A stretch of 64,000 bases of DNA from Brachynemurus nebulosus (lineage: Eukaryota > Arthropoda > Insecta > Neuroptera > Myrmeleontidae). A program made the translations under genes and the position numbers. Within the stretch, counting starts at the first letter, position 1; every line of letters begins with the position of its first letter. This document shows positions 31,999 to 45,141 of this stretch, one piece after another. Below the pieces are notes generated by a model, which was given only the letters and a program-made list of their open reading frames with translations, was not told the DNA's origin and did not search any database. Location: NCBI GenBank assembly GCA_035578155.1, contig JAPWDM010000035.1, positions 1,985,001 through 2,049,000 of the forward strand, written 5' to 3'.

Positions 31999-34900
31999 AA
32001 ATCTCAATCTCAAAAAAATGAAATATAAAGTTGTTCAATTTAATTTTTATTTTTTAAACTCAGTACAATAAAAAATAATATTACAGAAAGATTAAAATTA
32101 AAAGATTTTTAGTTTTTATTATACTCATGTACCGTAAAATGGAGTGACAACGAACAGCGAGGTAAATAGAGAAAAAATGAATAAAATCAAATAAAATGAA
32201 GGTGCTGATAACGAGTAGGTACATTTCTCGTGCATTTTCAAGTATCGAGTAAAAATATACGTATACGTTTAATTGGTATTATAAATCTAGTAATCCGCAC
32301 ATAATTTGTATAATATATATTTCTATGCCAATTGAACGTATACGCATATTTTTACTTGTTACTAGTTCTAATTTTACCAGCAGAGGCGGACGTAACCTTT
32401 ACGTCGCCAGTAAACAAAGTGTATTTTGTTATCTTTTTGAACAAAATTTAATAAAAATTGTCTAAATAAAAATATTGTTCTTTTTATTTCAAAACCTACT
32501 AAATTTCAATTAATTTTCAAAACTTAATAATTACTCATTTTTATCAGGAACTTCATAAAAATTTATTATTTATCTTTCATAAATGACTAATCTGTATATG
32601 AACCGTTCACGTTCGCTACTTTCTGAAAAATTTTACTGAGTTTAGAATTTAAAAAAAAAAAAATTTGAATACTTAGTAACTTTTGGAAATAGGCGATTTA
32701 GGTAAGAAAATGTACGAAAATCAAATGTCAAAAATGTCCCGGTTCACTCCATTTTACGGTAATATAATTTTTGTTCATCAATCGATTGCTGATAGTCGAT
32801 GTGGTTGCTGAAAATCGATTTCTGATTGCTGGTGATTGCTGGTTCTCCTCGCTTCCTGATCAGATGTGCCAGTAAGCCAACGCCCCGACCAGCTAAAGAG
32901 TTTTAACTTCAGATTTTTCTTCAGAAACAACTAAAAATTTATACAAATTGAAAATATTTAATAATACAAAGGAATCATCTTTCCAAATATGTACTCACTT
33001 TTTAAACATGCAAAAGTTTCAGTTCCGCTGAATTCTCGTTTTCCTATACCTCTAATTACTTTCCCAGTTTCTGAATAATGTGTTTCCACGTTTTTTGCTA
33101 AAGTGGTCGACAGTATTTTTTTTAATATACCTCATTTTTTCAGTAGTTACTGATGTATAGCAATATAAATCTTCCAAGTACTCTTCGCTGGGAGACTAGC
33201 AGCATTTTAATGTGTGGTTATCTGTCCATGTTACTGGTACCAGTTCAATTAAATACCGTTTACTTCGTGGTAAAAATACCACAACAGCGTAAGTTCCTTT
33301 TGACATCTAAAATTGAAAAATAATATCTAGGTATAAAAACCAATTTTATGATGTTTACCTTAATAGCATTCTATCTTTTGCATATTAAATCTGTATAAAT
33401 ATTACATTAACAATAAAATTGAAAATTAATCAGATATTGTGAATATTTGTAAAAGAAAATTCAAAAACAATCCTTAACTAAAAAAAAAAATTGTGTTCGA
33501 TTAAAATTTTTGAAACTATATTTCAATTGAGTATAATTACTTTTGTGATTACAAAGATTTTCATATTAATATTTAATTATCAACAACATTAATTTATTTA
33601 ATTATCAACAATATTTACTTATATTTACTTAATTATCAACAAAATTACTATAAATTAAAAATTAGTTTTTTTCTTACTTCTGTTCATAAGAAACTAAAGA
33701 AACTTCCCAAATAAAGTGTTTAGGTATTTTATTATCCCTTTAAGAAACAAAACACAATGCCATAATATTCTCAGTACCTACTGCGTCATACGTCTATATA
33801 AATAGTATCTTTCAATTCGTCAGTTCAAACTGTTCAAATATACTTGAAAAACGTTGTTAAACAGATCTTCAAATTTTACATCTAATTAATAATTTTTAAT
33901 TACAGTATATACTAAACTTTATCAAAAAGTCAATTTACGGGGTATTGTTTCTAAAAACGACCATATAACATTGGAGTTTATTTAAACTTAAAATTCAGAT
34001 GACAAACAAACAAAATAACCGTTAGTTGATGATTGTTTAGAATCTCAGCAATTTTTAACAAATGACAGGACAGCTAAAAATTTTTACAAGTTGTTATTTT
34101 GTTTTGTTATTACAATTGATGTTTATTTTGTTTTGGCATTTTTAGGTTTTTGAAGTTAAAAAGCCTACGTAAATCTAAAGGATACAAAGCTAGACAAAAA
34201 AGTAACTGTTTTGCATTAGCGAGTATATACGTATTAGAGCCAGTAATTATGAAATTTATGTACCTAATTTAAGATATTTAAACTTTTTTTTTTTATTTTT
34301 ATTACAATTTTTGTAAATAAGTAACGTAACGTGTTAGTAAATAAAATAACATTTTATAGCAAAATTACAGGTTAAAGGCATGCAAATAAAAAAAAAGAAA
34401 AGAAGTCGTTGAAACTATAATAAAATACATATTTATTTTGAATACTTACAGTTTTAAAGAAATTTCAATTCGAAGAATGATTACAGCAACATGTTTAATT
34501 CTTTTAAACTGAACACTGAATAGTTTAAAGACTTAATTTAGCAACCTCCCGCTAACACTGTGACCTCACTACATAATAATTTTGAAAGTAGCCACGTAAT
34601 CACTAAATATTCGTGTTGCGCAAGTCATTATATCAGCTTTGACGCATGTTTAACGCGGAATATTCAAATTATATAATTATGCTCTTTTTTAAATCTGTAA
34701 AATTAATATTTTTATACATAGTAAATAAAAACGCAACATGTAAAAAGAAAGTTATTTTTCTTTTTCTCCGATTTTATTACAAGCAATTAAGAAGTTACGT
34801 CAATTTTAGTAAAAATTATTAAAATGTTTAGTTACACGGAAATTAACAAAAAAATCAGTTATAAAAGTATTGATCCAAATTTCTCTTACTACATAATTTA

Positions 34901-35242
34901 CAATATGCAAGTAAATATTAAACAAAGTTTTAAAAAAAAATTTTTAACACCTTAAGAAAATGCATCCCGCATTTTTAAAAATGATTTCACTTTGCATTTT
35001 AAATTTAAAATGATGGACGCCGCGCTAGGAATCCAGAAACTACTAAATCCTAAATTTAGCAATTATTGTAGGAAATTAAAGTTGGTTAATTATGAAATTT
35101 TTGTTTTAGGAATTTCTTTATTTTCTTTTATATTGCGTCGATTTTAAAAAAAATTTATTTTTATTTATTTTTTTTAAATTTAATTTTTAATTTACACTGA
35201 CAACGCGGAAGCTTATGTCCTAGACTAAAAATTAATATAGCT
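31999..35242. other. AT-rich non-coding DNA
   Basis: No gene, RNA gene or clear repeat recognised in this 3.2 kb stretch. Confidence 0.5.
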
Positions 35243-35717
35243 AATAGTAGTTCCCTCAAATCGGCCAATGTTTGGTAAATCATCGGGAAGAAAATTTTAT
35301 CTAAAAACTAAACATTGTTCATCAGCCAATGAACGGCCAATAAATGGCAATCTTGAAAGCTGATAAATGGCTAGCTTACGTACCCTTGAATGGGTAAATA
35401 TTGACGCCATTCATTAGCCAATGAATGGCCAATAAACGGTAATCTCCAAAGCTGATAAATGGCGCCACTATTTGCCCATTAATGGTACTTAAGCTGGCCA
35501 TTTATTAGCTTTGGAGGTTGCCGTTTATTGGCCGTTCATTGGCTGATAAATGGCGCCACTATTTACCCACTCAAGGGTACGTAAGCTGGCCTTTTATCAG
35601 CTTTGGAGATTGCCATTTATTGGCCGTTTATTGGCTGATGAAAAATTTTTAGTTTTAAGATAATATTTTCTTCCCGATGATTTACCAAACATTGGCCGAT
35701 TTGAGGGAATTACTATT
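35243..35717. repeat. Palindrome, 475 bp
   Basis: Arms mirror around about 35480: AATAGTAGTTCCCTCAAATC against TTGAGGGAATTACTATT, with CATCGGGAAGAAAATTTTAT and GGCCAATAAATGGCAATC mirrored further in. Rich in TGGC/GCCA words. Confidence 0.8.
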
Positions 35718-35800
35718 GGCCATTTGTGGAAAGCCAAAGATCGGCCAACTGCTGGCTTGTTTTCCATGTCTGGCTATTCCTACATGGGTTATTTAGGTAA

Positions 35801-37359
35801 AAAAGTTGATTAAAAAATTTTGTAGGAAATGAAATTATTTGCAAAAAAGTCTTAACAATTTTTTTTTATCAGACTAACGATTCTGAAGATATTCGAAAAA
35901 ATAGAATTGAGCCTTTTTTCAAAGACTACCCACACCGCCAATCCCGACAACTCAGTTTTCCGTTCATCTGTAATCCCCCTACGAATTTAAAAAAAAAAAA
36001 AAAAATTGCTGCCTACCCGAAATGCACAGTCCAAGTACGCTTTTACTGCACTAAATGGGCGACAATTATGTATTTTAACTACGCCCTTCCTTAAACAGTT
36101 ACACAGTAATAATAATACATTATGTTGGTTTCTAATATCATGTCGTTATTGACATACTGCTGTTGCTCAACGTTATGAAAATATCCCTTCTGTATTGTTG
36201 GCTTAATTATCATTATCCGTTAATTAACTATTTGGTTATGGTACTAACTCTCAATAAAGTCTTGCTCAATAGTGTCGTTTCCTTACGTTTTCTTACGTCT
36301 CAATAGGGATCCTAGACCCCCTGCCTTATAGTTTCCTTCTGTGCCCGATTTTCAGAATGACATTATTCAGAAGAAGTGGAACGAAATGTGATGACTAAAT
36401 CTTGCATTATTGAAAGATTCTACTGTAACTAATTGTAAGTGATAACTTGTGTGGCTAATGTTTGTACACGGATGATGTTCCGTTTATGTTTACACCGAAA
36501 AATATGTTTAGAAATATTCTTAAAAGCTCGCTATAAATTGAGTCAATAGTGCACAGTGTATATGTATATGGATATGGCGGTGGCCGATCGTTGAATTAGG
36601 CAAATCATGCCTAATGTCTAATGTTCATGCTGACTATATTTAATGCCTAATTAAAAGCCAGCCACTTTATTAAAAAAGCTAATTCAAAGTTAGGCAGACC
36701 TAATAACACTTGACAAGCGACGATACGGTTGATTCAAAGTATAGTAGTTGTGTGATTTGAAAATATGACGCTGGTTTCTTCGATTTCTTCTTGCGTACGT
36801 TGGTTTACTCGTAGCGGACTGTATTGAAATTTTTGTTGTATATTATATGGTTATTGAAAAATAAATCCTCCACGTGTTATCTTCATTTATAACAACACAA
36901 CTTTATTCACTGATAAAAGTACAAAAATTAATATAAAAATACGTATTTCCATTTGCATTGATTGTAGGTACTGGTACATGTTTTTGAATATTGAAAACTG
37001 TTGTTTATATTTTCTTTTTGTTTAAACGTTTAAACCACATAAAATGATGTTGTATTTGTTTCTATGTAAATATGTAGCAGCAACTTCTTTTTGTGTACCA
37101 TTCTATCCCGCGTCGTGAGGCAACCTCCTCACGACGCGCTCAAACGCGAAAAAGGCCGAATCTCTCGTTCTCGTTTTTGTCACAGCATCGCTTCTATGGT
37201 TTTTTAAATCCCCACTCATACAGTAATCTAGTTCCTTTTCCTTTTTGTTTGAATATGTTTGTTTGTACTAGTCCAGCCATCTATGTTATGAGTAGTGAAC
37301 AAAATTTAAACCCATTATAAGTGCAGTCGCACCAGTAGTGCTAGACAATTTAAAAAATA
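35801..37359. other. Non-coding DNA with one strong hairpin
   Basis: No gene recognised. The frame at 37093-37320 has no domain. Around 36574-36665 GCCTAATT words form a weak foldback. The strong hairpin at 37109-37138 is listed separately. Confidence 0.45.
37109..37138. other. 12-bp GC-rich perfect hairpin
   Basis: CGCGTCGTGAGG and CCTCACGACGCG pair perfectly around the loop CAACCT. It is exceptional for its GC content in this AT-rich setting. Confidence 0.7.
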
Positions 37360-37594
37360 AGGCTCGATTTACATTGACGGTCCGCTCTCGGTACGATATC
37401 ACTACGCTCCCAATTCGATAAAATATTCTTACACAATAAACAATGAGTGTATTCACATCACTCCGATATCGGTTCGATATCAGTCAGGAGCGATGATGTG
37501 AATACACTCATTGTTTATTGTGTAAGAATATTTTATCGAACCGAAAGCGTAGTGATATCGTACCGAGAGTGGAGCGTTAATGCAAAAATCGGGC
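37360..37594. repeat. Foldback MITE, ~235 bp
   Basis: Inverted arms of about 100 bp: CGGTACGATATCACTACGCT and TTACACAATAAACAATGAGT in the left arm, mirrored on the right, with GATATCGGTTCGATATC in the middle. Confidence 0.85.
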
Positions 37595-38031
37595 CTACGT
37601 ATTAAACATTCTGCAATATTAAAAGCAGGCGATGATAGTGTTTATGATCTCACTGCCATACACAAAAATTAGATACAAAAAGAATGTCAAAGAAAAAATA
37701 TTGTATTTTGAGTTAGGATAGTTGTGGACATTTGATTGAATTTTTTTGGTATTCATTGCCAATATACAAATAATTAAATACAAAAAGGAAGGGACTTTCA
37801 GTGGAGTTTCGTTTCACTTCAAAATATACATTTGTTTTAGAATGATCTAGCTGATATTAGTTAAAAATTTTATAAAATGGCGGCATTTCAAGATCTGACT
37901 ACGCACATCATGATCTAATTGACAATTTTTATTGGTTGTTTTGTGCCCGACAACTTACACTGTTGAAATAAATCTGCAAAAGTTGTTCATCTTATTTAAC
38001 AATTTTGTACTTGAACCAAGAATGTTTTGTT

Positions 38032-38961
38032 AAGGTAGTGGTGTGGTAACTCGCTTTGTTTTTCATACCTATTTTTAGGGGAATTTTGTTTTGAGAAAGA
38101 AAAAAAGAAAAGTTTTGAATTTTTAATGTTTTTATTTACATCTTAAGGCACCAAAAAGAATTTTTTTTGAATAAATTAAATTTTGTTTTATTATTATTAT
38201 CACTTGAAGTTGGCGCCCCAAAAAAAAGCTCGTGGATGGCCCACGTGATTTTGACTCTTGGGGACATCTGAAATCAAAAATTCTTAATTAGTCTTAATCT
38301 ATAGATATGTAATTCCGGTCGGAACTAAAATTATGAAATTTTATCAAAAAATTAAAAAAATGGCGAACTTTGAGAAAATTCTCAATGTCAATTTTTTGTT
38401 AAGTCCACCATTTTGTTATTTTTCGATAAAATTTCATAATTCTAGTTCCGACCAGAATGACATACCTATAGATTAAGACTAATTAAGAATTTTTGATTTC
38501 AGATGTCCCCAAGAGTCAAAATCACGCGGGCCATCCAACCTCGTGTTCGATTTGTGGTATAAAAAATTCCAGTACATTTGCGCATGTGCATTACTAAACC
38601 GTACGAACATATAGCAAAAATTTAAATATGTAACGTCTACAAGTTTCCAAATATGGTAGTAGACGTCAAATAATTTGAATTTTGTGTTTGCGCGGTTTAA
38701 TAGTGCACATGCGCGAGCATTTTTTATACCACAAATCGAACAAGGCCCAGGTGCTTTTTTGAGGCGCCAACTTCAAGTGAGAATAATAATAATAATAATA
38801 ATAAAAAATAATTTATTCAAAAAAATTTTTTTGGGTACCTACCTTAAGATGTAAATAAAAACATATTAAAAACTCAAAACTTTTCATTTGTTCTTCCTCA
38901 AAACAAAATGCCCCTAAAAATAGGTATCAAAAACAGAGCGAGTTACCAGACTACTACCTTA
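38032..38961. repeat. Foldback enclosing two smaller palindromes
   Basis: The outer arms (38032-38232 and 38747-38961) mirror each other, including a TTA/TAA microsatellite and AACTTCAAGTG/CACTTGAAGTT. Inside lie a palindrome at 38233-38537 (GACTCTTGGGGACATCTG mirrored) and another at about 38545-38746 (GTTCGATTTGTGGTATAAAA mirrored). It looks like MITEs inserted in a MITE. Confidence 0.8.
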
Positions 38962-40302
38962 AATCAACAGTGAGAACTGTGAATAACTCGACAGTTAATG
39001 TTGTTGTATTAAATACCAAATCTTTGAACTTTTGACAGAACATTGTTGCATTAACAGACAATCATTTTTGGAAAATTTTTTAAACCTACGTTTTTGCTCC
39101 AACAATTGCTCACTACGATCGTGCGCTCAACCTCGGTCTCGTGGGCAATCGACAATTTCCTGCACTTATTGCATAATATACTATTAAGTCACTCAAGATA
39201 TTTTCGTCAAAATCAATTAGTATTAATATGTCAACGATTTTTATGAAAACAATCAAAAAAATTAACTGGGTCCACTATTTTTAATCAATCTCCTATCATT
39301 AATAAAATTAAGTGAAAGATAAACATTATCTCTGCTTCATTCATTTCAATTTTATTACATATTTTTAATTTGTTTTAATAATCGGAAGACTTTTATTTTC
39401 AATCTGAAGAGGAAGGTAATCAAATATTGGTTTGCGGTAGTTGAAAGCATCTAATTTAAAATATTTTTTATTACTCATGCGAGAGAAGTACTAACTTGGC
39501 GCACACATTTCTGTACGCAAAATAGCTATTTGCCCACTGTACTCTTCCCGCATACTTTTTTGCGTGTGGAAAGTAACTTTCCACACGCAAATTGACAATA
39601 AAACACGCAAAATTTAATCAAAACACGCAAAGCCTCCTCTTAATTTTTCATTTAATAAATATTTCATAATTATTTCTATAGAAACCATCAATAAAGTAAT
39701 TTAAACGATAATTAATTCAGAAAAAAAAAGACGAACACTTAAAAATATTATTTTAAAAAGAAATAAAAATGTCAAAATAGTGATAATAATAGAAAAAAGT
39801 ATGTGAAATTCGTAATAAAAAATAGTATGTGCAACTCGTGCGGGATTGTCGATTGCCCCACTCAAGCGAATGAGCGCACTTACTACGTTCGTGCGCTCAA
39901 CTTCGCTTTCGTGGGCAATCGACAATTTCCCGCACTTATTGCACAATATACTATTTTTTCGAAATTTATTAAAGTAACTTAACATCTGTGATATATTATA
40001 ACTTCCAACCCCAAATAAAATATCATGTATTATGTTGTAAACTTTATTTGTAAAGTCGAAATGTGGTAGAGCATTCCAAATAAAATTTACGAAGTAAGCT
40101 GAAATTCAGAAAACTGTGATTCTTGAAAATATTCTTGAAAATAATCACCCTGCTTCAAGTTTTTTTCTACAACCGATGCTTTTAATTCGTCTTCCTTTTG
40201 CTTAAAATTATTTAACGGATATAGCATGATAAGTATAGGTGAAGCTGCCCCGGAAGCGAATTATTTAATAACTATATTACCGGTATGGTAAGGCTGTAAG
40301 TA
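38962..40302. other. Non-coding DNA with two foldback MITE copies
   Basis: 39083-39190 (partial) and 39818-39958 (full foldback: GTGCGGGATTGTCGATTGCC mirrored by GGGCAATCGACAATTTCCCG) belong to the family at 893-990. At 39541-39640 the word ACACGCAAA is repeated several times. No gene. Confidence 0.6.
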
Positions 40303-40700
40303 ATTGATGTCTACAACTTTGGCGGCCAAAACTGAATAGTTATGGAGATAACTAAAAAAATTATAAAAATTACAAAAATTGTTTTCTTGGTAACAACTCA
40401 ACTTGGTAATTAAGTGCATTAGGGCACAGTTACTGATTTTTTTTTTGAAGTGGTCGCTCAATTGGAACCCTATAAAAATAACAGTGGATTGGATACTATC
40501 CTTGTTATTTTCCTTAATAACGAGGACTTATACGATAATAAATATGTCTAATATTCTTGAGAGTGTTTGCTTTCATGTGAATTTGGAATTATTTTCCTAA
40601 GTTGAGTAGTTACCAAGAAAACAATTTTTGTAAATTTTTTAATTTTGTTAGTTATCTCCATAACTACTCAGTTTTGGCCGCCAAAATTGTAGACATCATT
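40303..40700. repeat. Foldback MITE, ~400 bp
   Basis: Arms with GATGTCTACAACTTTGGCGG and ACTGAATAGTTATGGAGATA mirrored at 40600-40700; a unique ~190-bp middle. Confidence 0.8.
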
Positions 40701-40724
40701 TAAGAGTTAAGAGCTCTTAACTAG

Positions 40725-40816
40725 GGTCCGAAAACGGATAGCGCCCCTACTCTCGCCTCTCGCCGTTCTTATCGTATAGGCTGTATAAGTCTAATTTTTT
40801 CAAGGAAAAATTCGAC
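40725..40816 (-). repeat. Left-end fragment of the composite repeat
   Basis: Minus-strand match to the first ~90 bp of the copies at 28697 and 54976, from GTCGAATTTTTCCTTG to CCGTTTTCGGACC. Confidence 0.8.
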
Positions 40817-41689
40817 TAAAAATGGATAAAAGATCTCTTCTTAATCTTTTTGAAGTTATTTATATGCCTGTTTAAACAGGTTTACCTGTCTATTATGCAG
40901 AATTTTAGATTTTTAGCATGATTTTTCATTGAAACATAGCAAAAATACTCTGATTCCCATAAGAGTACAGATATTTTGCCACATTTGTTGCCATAATAAT
41001 ATATTTTTCACCAAGATGGCTTTTCCTAATCAAACATGAAGTTTTGAAGAATTTTTTTATTCTAAAATCTACCTAATTTTGTTGGCTTCAACTGGTTTTC
41101 ATCATTTTGATCCAGGAACTTAAAATCCTTAATCAATTTCCAGTATTAATGCCGGCGTTGTACTTCCTTATCAGGATTCTCTAAAATTTTCTTAAATTTT
41201 ATTTGGCAGAGCATTATCGCCAATTTACAATTTTGTCCTATATTTTACCGTGTGTCTTCGAGATATTTGAAAAACTAAATTATTATCCCAATTTTTAAAC
41301 GACCATTCCACCCCTTCCGTATTTCCGTAAATTAAAATAAAGATACCTGTTGCTTATTATTTTTCGTGTTATAACATATTCTTTGATTAACTTTGATATA
41401 TCCGGCCCCGAGACCTTTACTTGTGGGTGATTATTGATTCTTATCTTAATAAATCCTTCAACGAAAAAGTTTCTTTTAGAAATTTCAAGCAGTTTTGGTT
41501 TGGAGCTAATTATGTGCTACGCAACTAGGCTGATTCAAATCAACAAGTTAAAATTACATGGATATAAACATGACATGATAATAAGCAAAAAAAATTAATT
41601 AAATACTGTTACGTAACTAGTTGACGGACGAGATGCAGACGGGTGACTACTGGACTTACTAGCACGAGATATTGCGTGTTCGGAATTAC
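40817..41689. other. Non-coding DNA with a foldback-family fragment
   Basis: Bases of about 41225-41432 match the terminal part of the 49028-50513 family (TTCGAGATATTTGAAAAACT to CGAGACCTTTACTTGT). No gene. Confidence 0.6.
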
Positions 41690-42120
41690 ACGATCGAGTT
41701 GTGGAGGATATGGTGTAAAATTGGTTCGTTGTGCTGCATAAACAAGTAGATACTAGTAAGACATTATCTCTGAACATAGATGCAGTGATAATGTCCATTT
41801 TTCGCGAATCATCGGGGGGCATAGTTAATCTAGCAACGTCAATTTCGACGGACAAACAGATTGACCGTTCGTTCAGTTGGACCTTGTCTGACACTGTAGA
41901 TCGCTTTCCATATGGCGTCATCAGAAATGGACAGATCATAATGTCGACGCAAAGCATCTAATAGTTGGTCCCAAAACTGAATATCAGGCTTTGTCGCGCG
42001 ATACCAGTTAGGTCCTTGTCCTTCGAATAAGTCGACAGCAGAAACAAAAAGATCATGATGCGACACATGACGTGCCTCGGTGAGTTCATGTCTATAACGA
42101 TGTTCTATAACGATTTTCAT
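41690..42120 (-). pseudogene. LTR-retrotransposon gag fragment
   Basis: Capsid-region signature of Ty3/Gypsy-type Gag in two frames: SAVDLFEGQGPNWYRATKPD, then FWDQLLDALRRHYDL, AIWKAIYSVRQGPTERTVNL, and after a frameshift near 41850 ARLTMPPDDSRKMDIIT. These fit the family pattern DLfxGxAxxWyR...W..L...F...W..I..R.Q...E.v..Y...M..l..RL (family knowledge). No protease, polymerase or LTR is seen nearby, so this is an isolated remnant. Confidence 0.65.
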
Positions 42121-42564
42121 CTCTATAACAATGATTCTTAATTAAATCGATTGGATCTTTTATGTTTTATGTAAAGGTGAAAGTACAGTTAAAATAGCTT
42201 TTGACGTAGGGTAAAAGCCCCTATACTCGAACGCGATTCATTACTCGAACATTTTTGATATTTTATAGATAGATAGATAAATAAATAGACAAATATTGAT
42301 AGATCCTTCTAAATATTTCTTTCTACAACGATATTAATCAGAATATTGGTGTTGATGTAGTTCCTTAACAACACAGTTGCAAACGCATGCCCATCAAATC
42401 CCACATCCCCTGCTTCCCATACATATAAAATACCTACACACAACTTTCTGTGTTTTCCACTCACATCATAATAAAACCGCAGTGTGTAGATTAAAAAAAT
42501 AATTAGGTATATGAGTGGTGGTATCTGTTGTGGACTAGTTATTTGGAAAATGGTCATTAAACCG
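42121..42564. other. Non-coding DNA
   Basis: No gene recognised. It ends in the microsatellite that hosts the R4/Dong-clade element. Confidence 0.5.
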
Positions 42565-42603
42565 TATTATTATTATTATTATGATTATTATTATTATTAT
42601 TAT
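42565..42603. repeat. (ATT)n microsatellite, 3' flank of retrotransposon
   Basis: ATT units with one ATG interruption; on the element's strand these are TAA units. Matches the microsatellite on the other side of the element (46303-46347). Confidence 0.9.
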
Positions 42604-43115
42604 AGAGTTTTACGCCAACCTGGCGCTCAATAATCAGCAGGACAGTACTGAGTAACATTCACCTATACCGGCATTATGCAAGGTATTAGGCTCTGTGGAA
42701 GGGTAATGTGCCAAACCGATCCGTAAAACTACTTTAGTACATTCACGGACGGGCTTGCCACATCACTGCTTATATTGTTGTTGTTGTTGCTTGAAACGAG
42801 GTGTTATGCGTCTATTTTGGTGTACACTGGGTCGTACGACGAGGCTTTTGTGGGAGCGTAGATGTTGGCTCAATGAAAGACGGGTGTGAAAGCCTAGTTC
42901 GTTTTCGTGTCCTCAGAGGATAGGTAGGATTAGGGACAGAGGGAAGGGAAAGGACTGTTTGTGTTTGTGTGTGTGTTCGTGTATGTGTGTGGATGTGTCG
43001 TTCTATTTTACGTTTCTTGGTGTAAATGTGTTCTAGTTCATCAAATTGCTCATTAAGATCGAGTTTTCCTGGAATTGCGCGTTTAGATGGTACAGAGGTT
43101 GACGGACCTTGTGAG

Positions 43116-44165
43116 TTATTGAGTTGGAGAGGATTGTGCAGTGACAGTGCGGCAGTTGGTCGGTCCTCCCTCTCTATCAGACGAATCTGGATCTGTATGT
43201 GTGTTAAGTGTTTGTGTTTCAGTGTTAGTGTATTGTGTGTTTATGTATGTGTGTTGTGTGTCTATAAGATGAGTGTCAGAGTGTTGTTCCCTCACTGTAG
43301 ATGGCTCAGAGGGAGTAGAAGCAGATCTTGTGCTTTCACATATCGCAGTCGGATTCGTATTACTGAGGAACTTCCGTACTATACGACACGTGTTTATGAT
43401 CACTGCCTTTTGCATAGTGACATATGTGTATTTTGGGAGACCCAAGAGGCTCAAGCTATTGTGCAGTGTGTGTGGAATGACCCCGGTGGCAATGAGCACT
43501 ATTGGAACAATATGGACATTTTCCATTCGCCATTGTTGTTTTATTTCGGCTGCGAGGTCAGTGTATTTATCCAATTTAACTTCGTGTGTTTTTTGTAAGT
43601 TGTGTGTATTTGGAACCGCAATATCGATCAGATAGGTTGTCTTATTTTTTTTCATTACGAAGGTGATATCTGGTCGATTATGATTTATGGTCTTATCTGT
43701 AATAATCGACCGATCCCAGTAAAGTCTACAGGAGTCATTCTCCGCTAATACTTTTGGTGTGAGCTTGTAGTAAGGTGTTTTATCGGTTATAAGGTGGTGC
43801 TTAACCGCTAGTTTCTGGTATATAATTTTGCCAACCTGGTCGTGACGGTGTTTGTATTCAGACTGAGCGAGCTGAGTATAGGTAGCTGTGATATGTTGGA
43901 TCGTTTCGGGTTTGGAATGGCATCTCCGGCATGAGTCAGATGTTATTGACGAGTCACGAAGTGTGTATCTTGAGTAATTCTTTGTATGAATTACTTGATC
44001 TTGTATAGCTAGCATGAATCCTTCAGTATCCGGATAAAAACTTCCTTGACTCAACCAGGCGTGCGACGCTGCTTTGTCGACGTTACTCTGATTAAGATCA
44101 TGTGGATGTCTCCCATGTAAAGGCTTCCGGATCCATTGCTGAATTTTGTCCTCCTTCGTGACCAA
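43116..44165 (-). pseudogene. Restriction-like endonuclease part of R4/Dong element
   Basis: C-terminal 349 codons of the retrotransposon ORF. The frame has no ATG at its beginning because it continues from the RT part across a deletion. A CCHC-type knuckle is visible (CRRC, then HSKPETIQH), but its final Cys is replaced by Tyr (ITATY). Downstream, RPDITFVMKKNKTTYLIDIA is the PD-(D/E)xK core of the REL endonuclease that nicks the target DNA, followed by P and a helix ending KYTDLAAEI. The tail is Thr/Ser-rich low complexity and may be beyond the conserved domain. The missing Cys suggests loss of function even apart from the frame breaks. Confidence 0.8.
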
Positions 44166-44213
44166 AGGGCCGAAACTGCGTAGGCGTTAATTGCTTTTAT
44201 GGTTTTTTTTCCA

Positions 44214-45095
44214 TCAAGGTGGGTGTTCACGCGTTAAGTATTGCTGCATCAGGTGTTGTTTTACAGCGCTGTGATCTATACGTTCATCCTGATTGAATCT
44301 GAGATACCGGTGCGATTCTCCCTCATCCATGGGCTGCATAACAGACCCTGGTTCGAGTTCGAATGCAACCGCATCTCGTTTTCCCCCAGAACGACATTGT
44401 GTTCGACAGTTATCGATTCCGAACTCCATACAGAGGTCTCGCGAAACCTCCTTGGTAAGTCCCAGCAGCTGCTGTAATTGATGTTTAGTAGCTGCATAGA
44501 TCTTTATATCATCCATATACATAAGATGTGAAATGGTATGGCGCGAATTCGTTTGCGTACCTACATTGTAACCGTATTTGATTTCATTTAGCAGGTGAGA
44601 AAGTGGATTCATTGCGAGACAAAACCATAATAGACTCAATGAGTCGCCTTGGAATATGCCGCGTCTTACTTGAATAAGATCGCTTGTTGTTTTTTCATTA
44701 CCAATACTTAAATGTAAGGTCGTTCGCCAATCGGACATGATCGTTCCAAGGAAGTTCACGATACTTGGGTCTATTTTGTACAGCTCCAATACTCTCCGCA
44801 ACCAGGAATGCGGCACCGAATCAAATGCCTTTTTGTAATCAATTAACGCTGTGTACAGGTTACGTTGTCTCCCTTTCTCTTGTTCCAGTACTACGGAGTC
44901 AATCAGAAGCTGCTCTTTGCAGCCTTGTGGCCTCTTTCGACATCCCTTTTGTTCTTCTGTCAGTATGGTGTTAATCTGACAATGCTCATCAATCTTTTCT
45001 GCCAGACAGGACGTCAAAATCTTATACACTGTAGGCAAACAGGTGATAGGCCTATAATTAGCAGGATTTTTTGTATCACTGTTTTTTGATTTCAT
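44214..45095 (-). pseudogene. Reverse transcriptase part of R4/Dong element
   Basis: Reverse transcriptase core: NPANYRPITCLPTVYK (finger region), ALIDYKKAFDSVPHSWL (RT motif A with Asp), GIFQGDSLSLLWFCLAMNPL (motif B) and MYMDDIKIYA (motif C, catalytic YMDD, near 44507-44520). It continues through EFGIDNCRTQC to the thumb region (HSAVKQHLMQQYL), where a deletion cuts it. The first ATG (45095) is internal: in-frame upstream codons (NTKPDTEVPNEGITY) belong to the same domain, so a frameshift separates it from the N-terminal part. Confidence 0.85.
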
Positions 45096-45141
45096 ATATG
45101 TGATACCCTCGTTAGGAACTTCGGTGTCAGGTTTGGTGTTC

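Larger units (their letters stand above)
31550..35789. mobile_element. Candidate 4.2 kb insertion flanked by TATTTAGGTAA
   Basis: The 11-bp word TATTTAGGTAA precedes (31539-31549) and follows (35790-35800) this stretch, as a target duplication would. The ends CTTCCCAAACAGG and, in reverse, ACCCATGTAGGAAT are weakly similar. Both ends are rich in GGCCATTAATGGC-like words found nowhere else in the window. The interior is AT-rich with no transposase. Superfamily unknown; the length of the repeat would suit a Mutator-like element, but this is speculative. Confidence 0.4.

Noticed and set aside
43026..43635. Plus-strand frames opposite the R4 endonuclease
   Set aside because: Shadow frames: the minus strand carries recognisable endonuclease motifs and the plus frames do not.
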